Below, piece after piece: positions 11,195 to 18,939 of a DNA stretch of 64,000 nt. A program made the position numbers and the translations under genes. Below the pieces are notes generated by a model that ran no database searches, was not told the origin of the DNA, and saw only the letters and a program-made list of their open reading frames with translations. The stretch covers positions 372,001 through 436,000 of the forward strand of contig NZ_JAUZDX010000003.1 of NCBI RefSeq assembly GCF_030704685.1, in the 5' to 3' direction. Source of the stretch: Acidovorax sp. A1169 (lineage in GTDB: Bacteria; Pseudomonadota; Gammaproteobacteria; Burkholderiales; Burkholderiaceae_C). Position 1 is the first letter of the stretch, and the number at the start of each line of letters is the position of its first letter.

Positions 11195-12658
11195 ATGCCC
11201 CGTCTAACCAGTCACATGCCACTTCTGCGACCTTATTCCGACCATCGGACAGCCTGGCTCAACGCATGTGGTTACTTTGCCAGCGTCGCGCAGTGGGCGC
11301 TGGCATACGTTGCCCGCTTTGCGCTTGTCGGCATCCTGCCCCCACAGGGCTTTCCGTTCCTGACATTTTTCCCGGCAGTCATGCTGGCCGCCTATTTCTT
11401 TGGGTTTGGCCCCGGCCTGCTGTGCGCAGCATTGAGTGTGGCGGCCGCCTACGCGTCCTTCATCCCACGTGAAGCGCAAACCTTCACCGGACTCGAGAAG
11501 GGGGACTTGATCGCGTTGATTTTCTTCAGCTCAATATTGCTGGTGGAGTGCGTCGTTCTGCACATGCTTCGCCGCTCTCGCAGGCTGGCTGCCGACCGCG
11601 AGCGGGATCTTCGTGAGCTTACGGGGAACTCGCCAGATGTGCTGACCCGCTTCGACAGCGAATACCGGCATATGTTCGTGAGCGGTGCCATCGAGCGCCT
11701 GACCGGGAGGCCGATCTCCGACTTTATCGGCAAAACCAATCGCGAATTGGGAATGCCCTACGACCTCTGCAATCTGTGGGAGAACGCGCTCGCATCTGTG
11801 TTCCGTGAGGCTCGCCCGGTGTCCTTACGTTTCGAATATGAAGGTGCCGTGTTTGCTGCGACACTAGTACCGGAGTTCGGTCCTGAACGGGCATCTGTTA
11901 AATCGGTACTGGGGGTGACGCGAGATATTTCCGAGATTGACCGACACGAACGCGCCCTGCGGGCGCACGATGCACAGAAAGATCAAATGTTGGCGACTGT
12001 CGCTCACGAGCTTCGAAACCCGCTGATGACCTTTGCCGCCGGAATTGCTTTGTTGGAGCGCCTACCCGACCCTCCCCCGGCGCTCAGTCGAACGATCTCT
12101 GCAATGCGGCGACAGACGACCCAGATGTCGCGTTTGGTTCAGGATCTCATGGACCTTAACCGCATCCGAGCCAACGTTGTCGAGTTGACCCGATCTGCTG
12201 CAGACTTGAAGACGATACTGCACTCAGCGAAGGAAGCCTCGCTAGAACTTGCCCAGCACAAGTCCATCAACGTCGAGCTGCGCCTACCTGATGTGGAAAT
12301 GGCTTTAGAGGCCGATGCAGGGCGGCTCATCCAAGTCTTCAGTAACCTCCTAACCAACGCCATCAAGTTCAGCGAGGAGGGCTGCACAGTGGACGTAGAG
12401 GCGAAGCAGGTCGGCGACACATATGAAGTCAGCGTAGTCGACTATGGCGTCGGCATCGAGCCGCACATGTTTGAATCAGTATTCGAGCCATTTGTGCAGG
12501 CCCCCGCAGGGCACAGTCAACAATCAGGCTTGGGCCTCGGATTGGCGCTCGTGAAGCAGATTGTGCGGCTGCACGGGGGTGACGTCAGGGTGACCAGCCA
12601 AGGTCTTGGGAAAGGCTCGACGTTTACTGTCCAACTGCCGGCCCGCTGCGTGTCGTAG
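11195..12658 (+). CDS. Sensor histidine kinase with DUF4118 membrane domain and PAS
   Basis: A 487-residue inner-membrane kinase. Residues about 20-130 form a four-helix DUF4118-type membrane module, the KdpD-like region, with FPFLTFFPAVMLAAYFFGFG typical of it. A PAS domain follows at about 145-250 (NSPDVLTRFDSEYRHMFVSG). HisKA has the phospho-His in VAHELRNPLMTFAAG, and the ATPase domain shows NLLTNAIKFSEEG, DYGVGIEP and GLGLGLALVKQ. There is no cognate response regulator next to it, so it is an orphan kinase. ATG 11216 is an alternative start seven codons in. Codon choice is less GC-biased than in neighbours, which with the flanking gene duplication suggests later arrival. Signal unknown. 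Confidence 0.92.
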   Translation: MPRLTSHMPLLRPYSDHRTAWLNACGYFASVAQWALAYVARFALVGILPPQGFPFLTFFPAVMLAAYFFGFGPGLLCAALSVAAAYASFIPREAQTFTGLEKGDLIALIFFSSILLVECVVLHMLRRSRRLAADRERDLRELTGNSPDVLTRFDSEYRHMFVSGAIERLTGRPISDFIGKTNRELGMPYDLCNLWENALASVFREARPVSLRFEYEGAVFAATLVPEFGPERASVKSVLGVTRDISEIDRHERALRAHDAQKDQMLATVAHELRNPLMTFAAGIALLERLPDPPPALSRTISAMRRQTTQMSRLVQDLMDLNRIRANVVELTRSAADLKTILHSAKEASLELAQHKSINVELRLPDVEMALEADAGRLIQVFSNLLTNAIKFSEEGCTVDVEAKQVGDTYEVSVVDYGVGIEPHMFESVFEPFVQAPAGHSQQSGLGLGLALVKQIVRLHGGDVRVTSQGLGKGSTFTVQLPARCVS

Positions 12659-12675
12659 AGGCGCCCATCAAGTCG

Positions 12676-12776
12676 TTGCAACTCCTTCGCCAAATTGCTG
12701 GATGGGCGGCGTTTTCGGAGTCGCCATCGCCGCATTCCTGTTCGCCGTTCCAACGATATTCGGATGGCAAAATTAG
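12676..12776 (+). pseudogene. Remnant of the 3' end of a DHA2 (EmrB/QacA-type) exporter gene
   Basis: One frame reads LLRQIAG and, after a frame change near 12710, another reads GGVFGVAIAAFLFAVPTIFG before a TAG at 12774-12776. Joined, this looks like the late (R/Q)-GGVFGVAIA helix of a 14-helix drug exporter. No upstream part of such a gene is present. The match is from memory of the family and rests on about 30 codons, so it is tentative. Confidence 0.3.
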
Positions 12777-12815
12777 TGCCCAGCCCGGTCACAGGCAAGG
12801 GCATCATCACGCCCC

Positions 12816-13594
12816 TTACGTCCGCGTCCGCCACGTTGATCGTGAAGGGCTGGCACACTTCTCGGGCCTGGTTTCCGGGGATGGAGGGTTAGTGAAGGAG
12901 ATGCTCATGAAGCCCGCAAACACCTCTATGCTGACGCGCCCGCCCTCGCCCACCGCCACGTCCTGCGGGCGGATGCCATCGAAGTCGGGCCAGGCGTGGC
13001 CCAGCAACTGCTCGGTGGCAGCCTTGCGCGCACCCACCTTGCCGCGCACAACCAGCCGAGCCAGGTCCAGCGAGCCATCCCACTCCAGCCACAGCGCCAA
13101 TACCCCGCTGTCGTGCTTCACCGTGGCCATTTTCACTGCGTGGCAAAAGCCCTCGGCTGCCAACGCCTGTAAGCCCGGCAGGTAGGCATTGCGGTCCACC
13201 CCGCAGGCATCCAGCACGGTCTGCAGCCCCGCCACAAGGGCAGCATGGGCTGCCAGCGCCCGCTCGGGGGCAGGCAACAGGGCAATGGCGTTCCAGTGGC
13301 CTCAATCTCCACATCGGAGCAGCCATCGAACACCTCGCCGGACCAGGCTACCGGATGCTCCACCCCGTAGATATTGACCTTGGCGATGTCCCTGCCCGTG
13401 CGCAGCCCAAGCTTGCGCAGAGTCTTGCGCAGCTGGTACTCGATCGGCACGAGCAGCCACAGCTCGGGCAGAAAACCGGGCGCTCTGCTGGGGCGTGAGT
13501 GCGGCGCCAGGTCGCGCAGGGCCCGGCCTGGCGGTGCCGGGGGTTTCATGACATCGCCCTCGCCTTCGCAATGGCAGTTCAGTTGGGCCGCTTC
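12816..13594 (-). pseudogene. Frameshifted second copy of the unknown 272-aa gene
   Basis: The region matches the gene at 10095-10913 closely at DNA and protein level from about 13594 down to 12905. The N-terminal part (PGRALRDLA through VFDGCSDVEIE) and the C-terminal part (PAPERALAAHAALVAGLQ through VSIEVFAGFM) are in different frames. Alignment of the two copies shows one base missing at about 13297-13301. The last 29 codons of the intact copy are also absent: similarity stops at 12905 and the frame then runs through unrelated DNA to a stop at 12816. The start is lost too; the 5' end overlaps the tail of the SHOCT lipoprotein gene. A non-functional relic is the best reading. Confidence 0.75.
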
Positions 13595-13809
13595 ATGATC
13601 ACCTGGCGCAGCTCTTCGTACTCGCTGCGGGTCACGGCCTGGGCGTCGTAGGCCTTCACCAGGTCATCGAGCTCGCGGCCCTTGGAGAACTTGACGCCCT
13701 CCTGCACGGTCACGCTCGAGGTGCTGCTGCTGACGCAGCCGGCCAGCGATGCCAGGCATGCGCAGACGATGGTGATGGTGGCAATCCGATGGTTGCTGTG
13801 CTTGTTCAT
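13579..13809 (-). CDS. SHOCT-domain lipoprotein 1
   Basis: A 76-residue lipoprotein. A basic start is followed by a hydrophobic segment ending in the lipobox LAGC at about 24-27, so it should be acylated and anchored in a membrane. The C-terminal half (ELDDLVKAYDAQAVTRSEYEELRQVI) fits the short C-terminal domain (SHOCT), a two-helix module that typically ends proteins and probably mediates oligomerisation. The next gene upstream encodes a second small lipoprotein of the same design, 14 bases away, so the two form an operon. The last codons lie inside sequence shared with the unknown duplicated gene (see findings). Function unknown. Confidence 0.8.
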   Translation of the reverse strand: MNKHSNHRIATITIVCACLASLAGCVSSSTSSVTVQEGVKFSKGRELDDLVKAYDAQAVTRSEYEELRQVIMKRPN

Positions 13810-13823
13810 GGCGCTGTTCTCAC

Positions 13824-14027
13824 TCACTTCACGCTGTCGATCAGCCGGCGGCGCTGGCTGTCGTACTCGCTGCGGCTCAATGCGCCGTTGTTGAACGCGC
13901 TCTTGAGGTCGATCAACTGCTGGCCGATGGTGGCCTCGACCGGCGCGCGCACCACCTCGGTCGAACTGCATGCTGGCAGGGCCAGCAAGGCCGCCACTGC
14001 CAGGAACGCCATGGTTGGGAATTTCAT
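13824..14027 (-). CDS. SHOCT-domain lipoprotein 2
   Basis: A 67-residue lipoprotein with a short signal (MKFPTMAFLAVAALLALPAC) whose lipobox Cys is residue 20. The C-terminal LIDLKSAFNNGALSRSEYDSQRR matches the SHOCT pattern of a helix, a G-x-(L/I)-(S/T)-x-x-E-(Y/F) turn and a second helix. A GGAGGAGGG-like ribosome site lies directly before the ATG at 14027. It is the first gene of a two-gene operon with its paralogue at 13579-13809. Small SHOCT lipoproteins of this kind are common and uncharacterised. Confidence 0.8.
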   Translation of the reverse strand: MKFPTMAFLAVAALLALPACSSTEVVRAPVEATIGQQLIDLKSAFNNGALSRSEYDSQRRRLIDSVK

Positions 14028-14156
14028 GCACCCTCCTCCTTTGATTTCAGACGCTGAATCCTAGCCCACTTCCGGGAGGCAGACGGCATGGAACTGGCTT
14101 TGGCGCCCCCTCTCCTTTTCGTCTGCGCCCTTGCTTTCATCTATGCTCACATCGCC

Positions 14157-15092
14157 ATGCACCTCATCACACCAACCCCTCTGCAGGACCTGCTGCTCGA
14201 CCCCGCCACCCACCCGCGTGGCCAGGCCCACCTGAGCGCGGCCAGCGGACTGGTGCGGGCCGGGGCATGGCTCTACCTGGTGGCCGACGATGAGCACCAC
14301 CTGGGCCTGCTGCCAGCCGGCGCAGCCGTGCTGCAGCACTTGCCACAGGCACCTCTGGTGCAGTTGCACCGCATCTTGCCAGGCGACCTGCCAGCCGAGC
14401 CGAAGGCTCGCAAAAAGCGCAAGCCCGATCTGGAAGCGCTGGCCCTGCTGCCCGCGTCGCCCGCGCACCCGAGCGGAGCGCTGCTGGCCCTCGGGTCCGG
14501 GTCCAAGCCCAATCGGCAGCGGGGCGTTGTCATCGCGCTCGATGCCACCGGGCGGCCCGATGGCGCTGCGCAGGTGGTGGACCTGTCTGCGCTCTACGCG
14601 CCCCTGCGCGCGGAGTTTGCCGACCTGAACATCGAAGGCGCATTCATCGCGAATGACTGCCTGCACCTGCTGCAGCGCGGCAACAAGGACGATGCGCGCA
14701 ATGCCTGCATCAGCTACCCGTTGGCAGCATTGCTGGCCTGGCTGGCCGGCACGCGCACAGAGCCACCGGCGGCGCTGCGCACCACCCAGTTCGACCTGGG
14801 CATGGTGGACGGTGTGCCACTGGGCTTTACCGATGGCGCGGCGCTGGCCAATGGCGAGGGCTGGCTGTTCAGCGCCGTGGCCGAGAACACCGACGACAGC
14901 TATGCGGACGGCGAATGCGTGGCATCGGCCATTGGCTGGGTGGGTGCGGATGGCGTGCTGCAGCGCATGGCGGCGCTGGAAGGTGCGCCCAAGGTCGAGG
15001 GCATTGCGCCGGCGGGTGACCGGCTGCTGATGGTCACGGATGCGGATGATCCGGCGTGCGCTTCGCGCTTGCTGGCAGTGGCGCTGGACTGA
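14157..15092 (+). CDS. Conserved hypothetical protein, probable beta-propeller (DUF6929-like)
   Basis: A 311-residue protein if started at the ATG at 14157; an in-frame ATG at 14088 would add a hydrophobic N-terminus that could be a signal anchor. The sequence shows repeated short blocks of the propeller type: ASGLVRAGAWLYLVADDEHHLG, LEALALLPASP, LNIEGAFIANDCLHLLQRGN, VEGIAPAGDRLLMVTDADDP. The spacing and the paired LEAL/NIEG motifs resemble the uncharacterised DUF6929 family; this is recollection, not a search. No catalytic motif is evident. It stands alone, divergent from the SHOCT lipoprotein operon. Confidence 0.7.
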   Translation: MHLITPTPLQDLLLDPATHPRGQAHLSAASGLVRAGAWLYLVADDEHHLGLLPAGAAVLQHLPQAPLVQLHRILPGDLPAEPKARKKRKPDLEALALLPASPAHPSGALLALGSGSKPNRQRGVVIALDATGRPDGAAQVVDLSALYAPLRAEFADLNIEGAFIANDCLHLLQRGNKDDARNACISYPLAALLAWLAGTRTEPPAALRTTQFDLGMVDGVPLGFTDGAALANGEGWLFSAVAENTDDSYADGECVASAIGWVGADGVLQRMAALEGAPKVEGIAPAGDRLLMVTDADDPACASRLLAVALD

Positions 15093-15178
15093 ACAGCGGC
15101 CCCGTCAAGGCGCTACCGGACGCCGCCCCGCATACGCAACGCTCGTGATACGGCGTTGGCTAGCGCGTGCGCTGCTGG

Positions 15179-15775
15179 TCATTCAGGACTTGATTGCAGA
15201 GGCGATTGCGTTGCCGGGCAAGAATCTGGTGCGCCGGGTGGCGGGCCGATCTCAGCCCAGACCCAGGCGCCATGTGAAGCCGCATTCGCATATGGCTTAC
15301 AAGGGGTAGATTGGCTTAAGTTCGGTGGATTGAGGATCAATCCCATCTCCGCAATCTCCGCCTCAAGTTTATCTGGAAGTATGTCTTCTCCTTCTTGTTC
15401 CCTCACACCATCACTTGGCCTCAATCGCGTAGGGGTACGCGCCAAAGCTTCCTCACCATCAGCGGTGATCAGAAGGTTGTAAAACGAATGAACGAGATCG
15501 TTGCGTCGCGTGGCGAGCTTCTGAATTCTGACCATTAGCTTATGAAACTCCGCGTGCGGGATTTTTTCAGACAAGCCAAAGATCTGGGCATGGCGTGTGT
15601 AGATAACATCAAGCGCCCGCGCCTTCGCATTGAACTCCAACTCCGCTACGAGGGTCGCCACGTACTCTGAGTCCGCATTCACAATCTGCACGGTCAGTTC
15701 GACCATTGCAGCCTCTACCGTTTGAAACTTCAGCACAAAGCGTCCGAGCTGTGTGTGAAGAGCGTCGTAGTTCAT
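15179..15775 (-). CDS. Hypothetical protein with HEPN-like RNDLVH motif
   Basis: A 198-residue helical, soluble protein I do not recognise. The start MNYDALHTQLGRF at 15775 is chosen because a GGGAC site precedes it and upstream codons look non-coding. The first 110 residues are alpha-helical, with KFQTVEAAMVELT and a later KLATRRNDLVHSFYN. The R-N-D-L-V-H string fits the Rx4-6H pattern of HEPN RNases but also occurs in unrelated helical proteins. The last 45 residues become proline-rich and host-like in GC, as if the frame reads past a lost natural end. Lower GC than the flanks suggests acquired DNA. Confidence 0.55.
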   Translation of the reverse strand: MNYDALHTQLGRFVLKFQTVEAAMVELTVQIVNADSEYVATLVAELEFNAKARALDVIYTRHAQIFGLSEKIPHAEFHKLMVRIQKLATRRNDLVHSFYNLLITADGEEALARTPTRLRPSDGVREQEGEDILPDKLEAEIAEMGLILNPPNLSQSTPCKPYANAASHGAWVWAEIGPPPGAPDSCPATQSPLQSSPE

Positions 15776-16151
15776 TATGTGTCCCAATTTTGATGTAGTC
15801 GGCAATTCACCGGGTAGCCCAGATCTGCGCCAGTCTATTGTGGAGGTTAAGACTGATCGCCGCCCTCCTTGGAGGGCTCTCTGCCTATGGTTCTCAACGC
15901 CATGGGGGTACAAGAAGGGGCTGTACAGGCGATTGGTAAGGCTGGGCTCGCTCCTAGACAATCCGCAGTTCTTGCGAGCGCTCAGCGTTGGTGGCCTCTC
16001 CTACGCTGTCATGTAGGGTTTTTTGGACCGTCATGCCAGGGCTGGACAAGTTGATATACACGGGTGCCTTATGAGCCTGCTCGCCAGGAGCGCCTTGGCC
16101 GTGATGCCTGCCCCTTCGCTCCAGCCGAAAGTATATTCACCGCACGCTTAC
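15776..16151. other. Gap with no confident gene
   Basis: About 375 bases of mixed GC between two orphan genes. A plus-strand frame from 15777 to 16016 is open but has no domain and no ribosome site. No repeat, RNA gene or terminator is evident. The stretch may be decayed foreign sequence. Confidence 0.4.
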
Positions 16152-16784
16152 TTATCTTGGAGCCATCGGATTTATTTCCGGATGCCCCAGGCACCCGTAA
16201 TACGTCTGCGCTCGAAATTGCACTTCTTTGGATTTGTCAGTTTTTTTGGCTCGCATCAGAAGTTCGTCAGTAACCAATTTAACTTTTTCATGAACAGGCA
16301 TCTTTGTATAAGCGGCCTCCATCGGATCTCCGATACTCCGGAAACTAAACGCCAGCAATGAGAACTGATTCAACCTGTAGCAGTACAACGCCACCTGCAG
16401 GGCTTTTTCGTTCAGATCCTCATCCAAGCACTTCCCATAGAAATTGCTCCCATATTCGACTTGAGTCGATGCTGGTGGATTGTCTTTGACGACAAAGGGC
16501 AGCACGTCATGGATGAGCTTCATCCAACCCTTATCCACCGATTTTTCATAGTGCTTGATGATTTCATCGCTGCTCTTTCCTTCGCCGCGGAGTTCGACTA
16601 TCTTTGTGGCTGCGTCTCCGGCAAGATAGCAGTTCAACAAAGCACGACTCTGATCAGGGCTCAAGGCTCCGATCCCCTTGATACCATAGTCAATTGGCGC
16701 AATAGAAGGGGATGTACCTTGCGCAGCAAGCGTTCCCAAACACATCGAGCATATTAGAAAACCAACAACCCTTAGAAATTTCAT
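16152..16784 (-). CDS. Hypothetical secreted protein
   Basis: A 210-residue protein with a clear signal peptide: MKFLRVVGFLICSMCLGTLA with probable cleavage near AAQG. The mature part is helical with a four-residue Cys pattern (NCYLAG, GKCLDE, YCYRLN, GCLGH) that may form disulfides in the periplasm. The ATG at 16784 is preceded by AAGGAGT at a good distance; frames upstream of it are not protein-like. I recognise no family. GC is well below that of the flanks, and it sits in a patch of orphan genes, so horizontal origin is likely. Confidence 0.7.
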   Translation of the reverse strand: MKFLRVVGFLICSMCLGTLAAQGTSPSIAPIDYGIKGIGALSPDQSRALLNCYLAGDAATKIVELRGEGKSSDEIIKHYEKSVDKGWMKLIHDVLPFVVKDNPPASTQVEYGSNFYGKCLDEDLNEKALQVALYCYRLNQFSLLAFSFRSIGDPMEAAYTKMPVHEKVKLVTDELLMRAKKTDKSKEVQFRAQTYYGCLGHPEINPMAPR

Positions 16785-17097
16785 TCCTCTTGACTCCTTG
16801 AAATTCGTGAAATCGGACTTGATCGAGCAACCTGCTCGCCATTCCACAGGAAATGTGCTGTCAGTAGCACTCCGGCCCCACGCCGTCACCCAAATAAATA
16901 TCCATGCTGATCGCCTTCAGAAGATGTGGGCATTTCTGGTCGTATCTAGCACGATGGTCGACCATTCGAAAAATGACCTGCATTTCCCCAAAATTTCCAA
17001 AGGCCATCGTGTAAAATTCCATGGCCCGACTTGAGTAGTTATTTTTCCACCGGCGGATTGATGAAACCCCACTGTGTGATTTTGCATATGCTGGACG
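16785..17097. other. Low-GC gap
   Basis: About 310 bases upstream of the secreted orphan gene, AT-rich for this genome. It should hold that gene's promoter; I cannot place the hexamers with confidence. No coding frame looks real. Confidence 0.4.
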
Positions 17098-17241
17098 TTA
17101 AATTCCTGCCGCCAAGATCTCTTCGCAGTATTCAAGCCACTTGGCGGAGGGCCTGGACACCGACATGTCCCAGCGACCAACCAGTTCACCATCGACGGTG
17201 CAGAAAGTAGCGCCGAAAGATCGCACAGCCCTCCCTATCAT
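17098..17241 (-). CDS. Possible 47-residue protein or gene fragment
   Basis: A short frame from the ATG at 17241 reads like genuine protein: FGATFCTVDGELVGRWDMS followed by PSAKWLEYCEEILAAG. Tryptophan and acidic residues are spaced as in a folded domain, unlike the shadow frames around it. The upstream sequence continues in-frame only into poor sequence, so this may be the surviving 3' end of a larger gene. I do not recognise it. Confidence 0.3.
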   Translation of the reverse strand: MIGRAVRSFGATFCTVDGELVGRWDMSVSRPSAKWLEYCEEILAAGI

Positions 17242-17462
17242 TTTGTGGGAGCATTCTGCCGTACGAAATGAACGACGCCGAGAGGACGAATGATCTCGGG
17301 CATGGCCGTCCATACGCTGCGTTGCGCATTCCACCCAAATGGGGGAGACGGTTCACCGATTTGAGTTGCATGCACGCCACCAATGGGGCCGGTGAGTTGG
17401 CTTTGCAGCGTTTGTCGGTATAGGAAACCATAGCGCCAGCAGCATTTGCCGGACTTGCCGCA

Positions 17463-18353
17463 CTACCCCCCAAACGCCAGCCCCAACACCCCCACAGCCT
17501 CCCTCCCCCGCCCACCCCGCACCCGCGAATGCAGCACCACCGGGAGCCGCGGCAACGCCGGCAACTCCAGCCGCGCACCCACATCCACCGCCCCCAGTGG
17601 AAGCATGCGCGCAGCCAGCGCCGCCACGCCCAGGCCGGCAATGACAGCCGCTGACACAGCCGCCACCCCGCCCCCCACAAACGCCTCGCTCCAGGGCACA
17701 CCAGCCTCGTCGAGCAACTGGCTGGCCATCACCCGCACACCGCAAGGCTCAGCGAGCGTGACGATGGGCAGTGGCTCGCCCGCGCGGTGCTGCCATGTGG
17801 GCGCAGCGAACCAGCCAAAGAGCTCTTCGGCCAGCACCTCGCCATCGCTGCGGTCGGCGTGAAAGCGCACGATCGCTACGTCGAGTTCGCGCCGGTCGTA
17901 GGCCTGGAGCAGATCGCCCGATGAGCCGATGCGGATCTCGATCACGAGGCCCGGGTCGTGTGCGTTCATGCGGGCTATGAGGGCGGGCAGGTCGGGCCCG
18001 GCCACGTGGTCGCTGATGCCGATGGCAATGCGCTCGCGGTCGCGTTGCTCGGCAAAGGTGGCCAGGGTGCGCTGGTGTACGGCGAGCAGTTCGCGTGCGG
18101 GTGCCAGAAAGGCCGCGCCGCGTGCCGACAGCTCGACATGGCGCGGGGTGCGCTCGATGAGGCGGCAGCCGAGGCGGTCTTCCAGGCGCTTGAGTTTTAG
18201 GCTCACTGCTGCCTGGGTGGTCTGCATGGCCTCGGCCGCGCGGGTAAAGCTGCCCAGCTCGGCAATGCGTACGAAGGCTTCGACAGCATCGAGGTCGAGG
18301 GGGCGGTGTTGTTGCTGGGGCTGCGGTTGCTGCGCGTCTTTGGCCATATGCAA
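17463..18353 (-). CDS. LysR family transcriptional regulator
   Basis: A 296-residue LysR protein. After a Gln-rich leader the helix-turn-helix starts at LDLDAVEAFVRIAELGSFTR, with recognition helix TQAAVSLKLKRLEDRLG and the wing LIERTPRHVEL. The effector domain spans about 105-290 (IAIGISDHVAGPDLPALIAR). It is divergent from the tautomerase gene at 18434 with an 80-base gap that holds a near-perfect inverted repeat, so it most likely controls that gene. The start at 18353 or two codons later at 18347 cannot be distinguished. Effector unknown. Confidence 0.9.
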   Translation of the reverse strand: MHMAKDAQQPQPQQQHRPLDLDAVEAFVRIAELGSFTRAAEAMQTTQAAVSLKLKRLEDRLGCRLIERTPRHVELSARGAAFLAPARELLAVHQRTLATFAEQRDRERIAIGISDHVAGPDLPALIARMNAHDPGLVIEIRIGSSGDLLQAYDRRELDVAIVRFHADRSDGEVLAEELFGWFAAPTWQHRAGEPLPIVTLAEPCGVRVMASQLLDEAGVPWSEAFVGGGVAAVSAAVIAGLGVAALAARMLPLGAVDVGARLELPALPRLPVVLHSRVRGGRGREAVGVLGLAFGG

Positions 18354-18355
18354 CC

Positions 18356-18395
18356 ATTATCACTGGTATAAATTGCAATAACAAACCGTGATGAT
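18356..18395. promoter_or_regulatory. Inverted repeat in LysR/tautomerase gap
   Basis: ATTATCAC at 18356-18363 pairs with GTGATGAT at 18388-18395 with one mismatch, 24 bases apart. The sequence between is AT-rich (TATAAATTGCAATAA). This is the likely operator and overlapping divergent promoter of the two flanking genes. Confidence 0.45.
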
Positions 18396-18433
18396 TAGCA
18401 TGGCGCCATCACCACTTTACAGAGTTGACCGAT

Positions 18434-18814
18434 ATGCCCCTGCTTCACATCGCCATGCGCTCCGGCAAACCCGAGGCCTACCGCCAGGCCCTTTGCGACA
18501 GCCTGTACCAGGCCATGCGCGAGACCTTCAATGTGCCCGAGGATGACAAGTTCATGGTCATCACCGAGCACGATGCGGCCAACTTCAGCTACAACCCCAC
18601 CTACATGGGGGTAGCGCGCAGTGATGATCTGGTATTTATCCAGATCACCGCCAACAACACGCGCACGCTGGAGCAGAAGAAGGCGCTGTACCAGCGCATC
18701 GCCAAATTGCTGGGCGAGAGCCCCGGCTTGCGGCCGGACGATGTGTTCATCAGCCTGGTCGAAGTGGCCAAGGAGAACTGGTCATTCGGCCACGGCCTGG
18801 CACAATACGCATAG
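18434..18814 (+). CDS. Tautomerase family protein
   Basis: A 126-residue member of the 4-oxalocrotonate tautomerase/MIF superfamily. These enzymes use an N-terminal proline, exposed after Met removal, as a general base. The ATG at 18434 is followed directly by Pro (MPLLHIAMRSGK), so it is chosen over the TTG nine bases upstream that keeps the frame open. The single chain of 126 residues with two beta-alpha-beta halves resembles the longer tautomerase_3/dehalogenase-like forms rather than the 60-residue 4-OT. The LysR gene lies divergently upstream. Substrate unknown. Confidence 0.88.
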   Translation: MPLLHIAMRSGKPEAYRQALCDSLYQAMRETFNVPEDDKFMVITEHDAANFSYNPTYMGVARSDDLVFIQITANNTRTLEQKKALYQRIAKLLGESPGLRPDDVFISLVEVAKENWSFGHGLAQYA

Positions 18815-18939
18815 GGCAATAGAGCAAAAAAACTCCAAGCGCGCCAACCGCCCCGCTTTGGGCAGTCGACCTCGTTGCAAAACCGGCCTGGCCGGACAGC
18901 ACGCCCGGCGCCCAGGTACCCACACTGGGCTTGTCGGTA

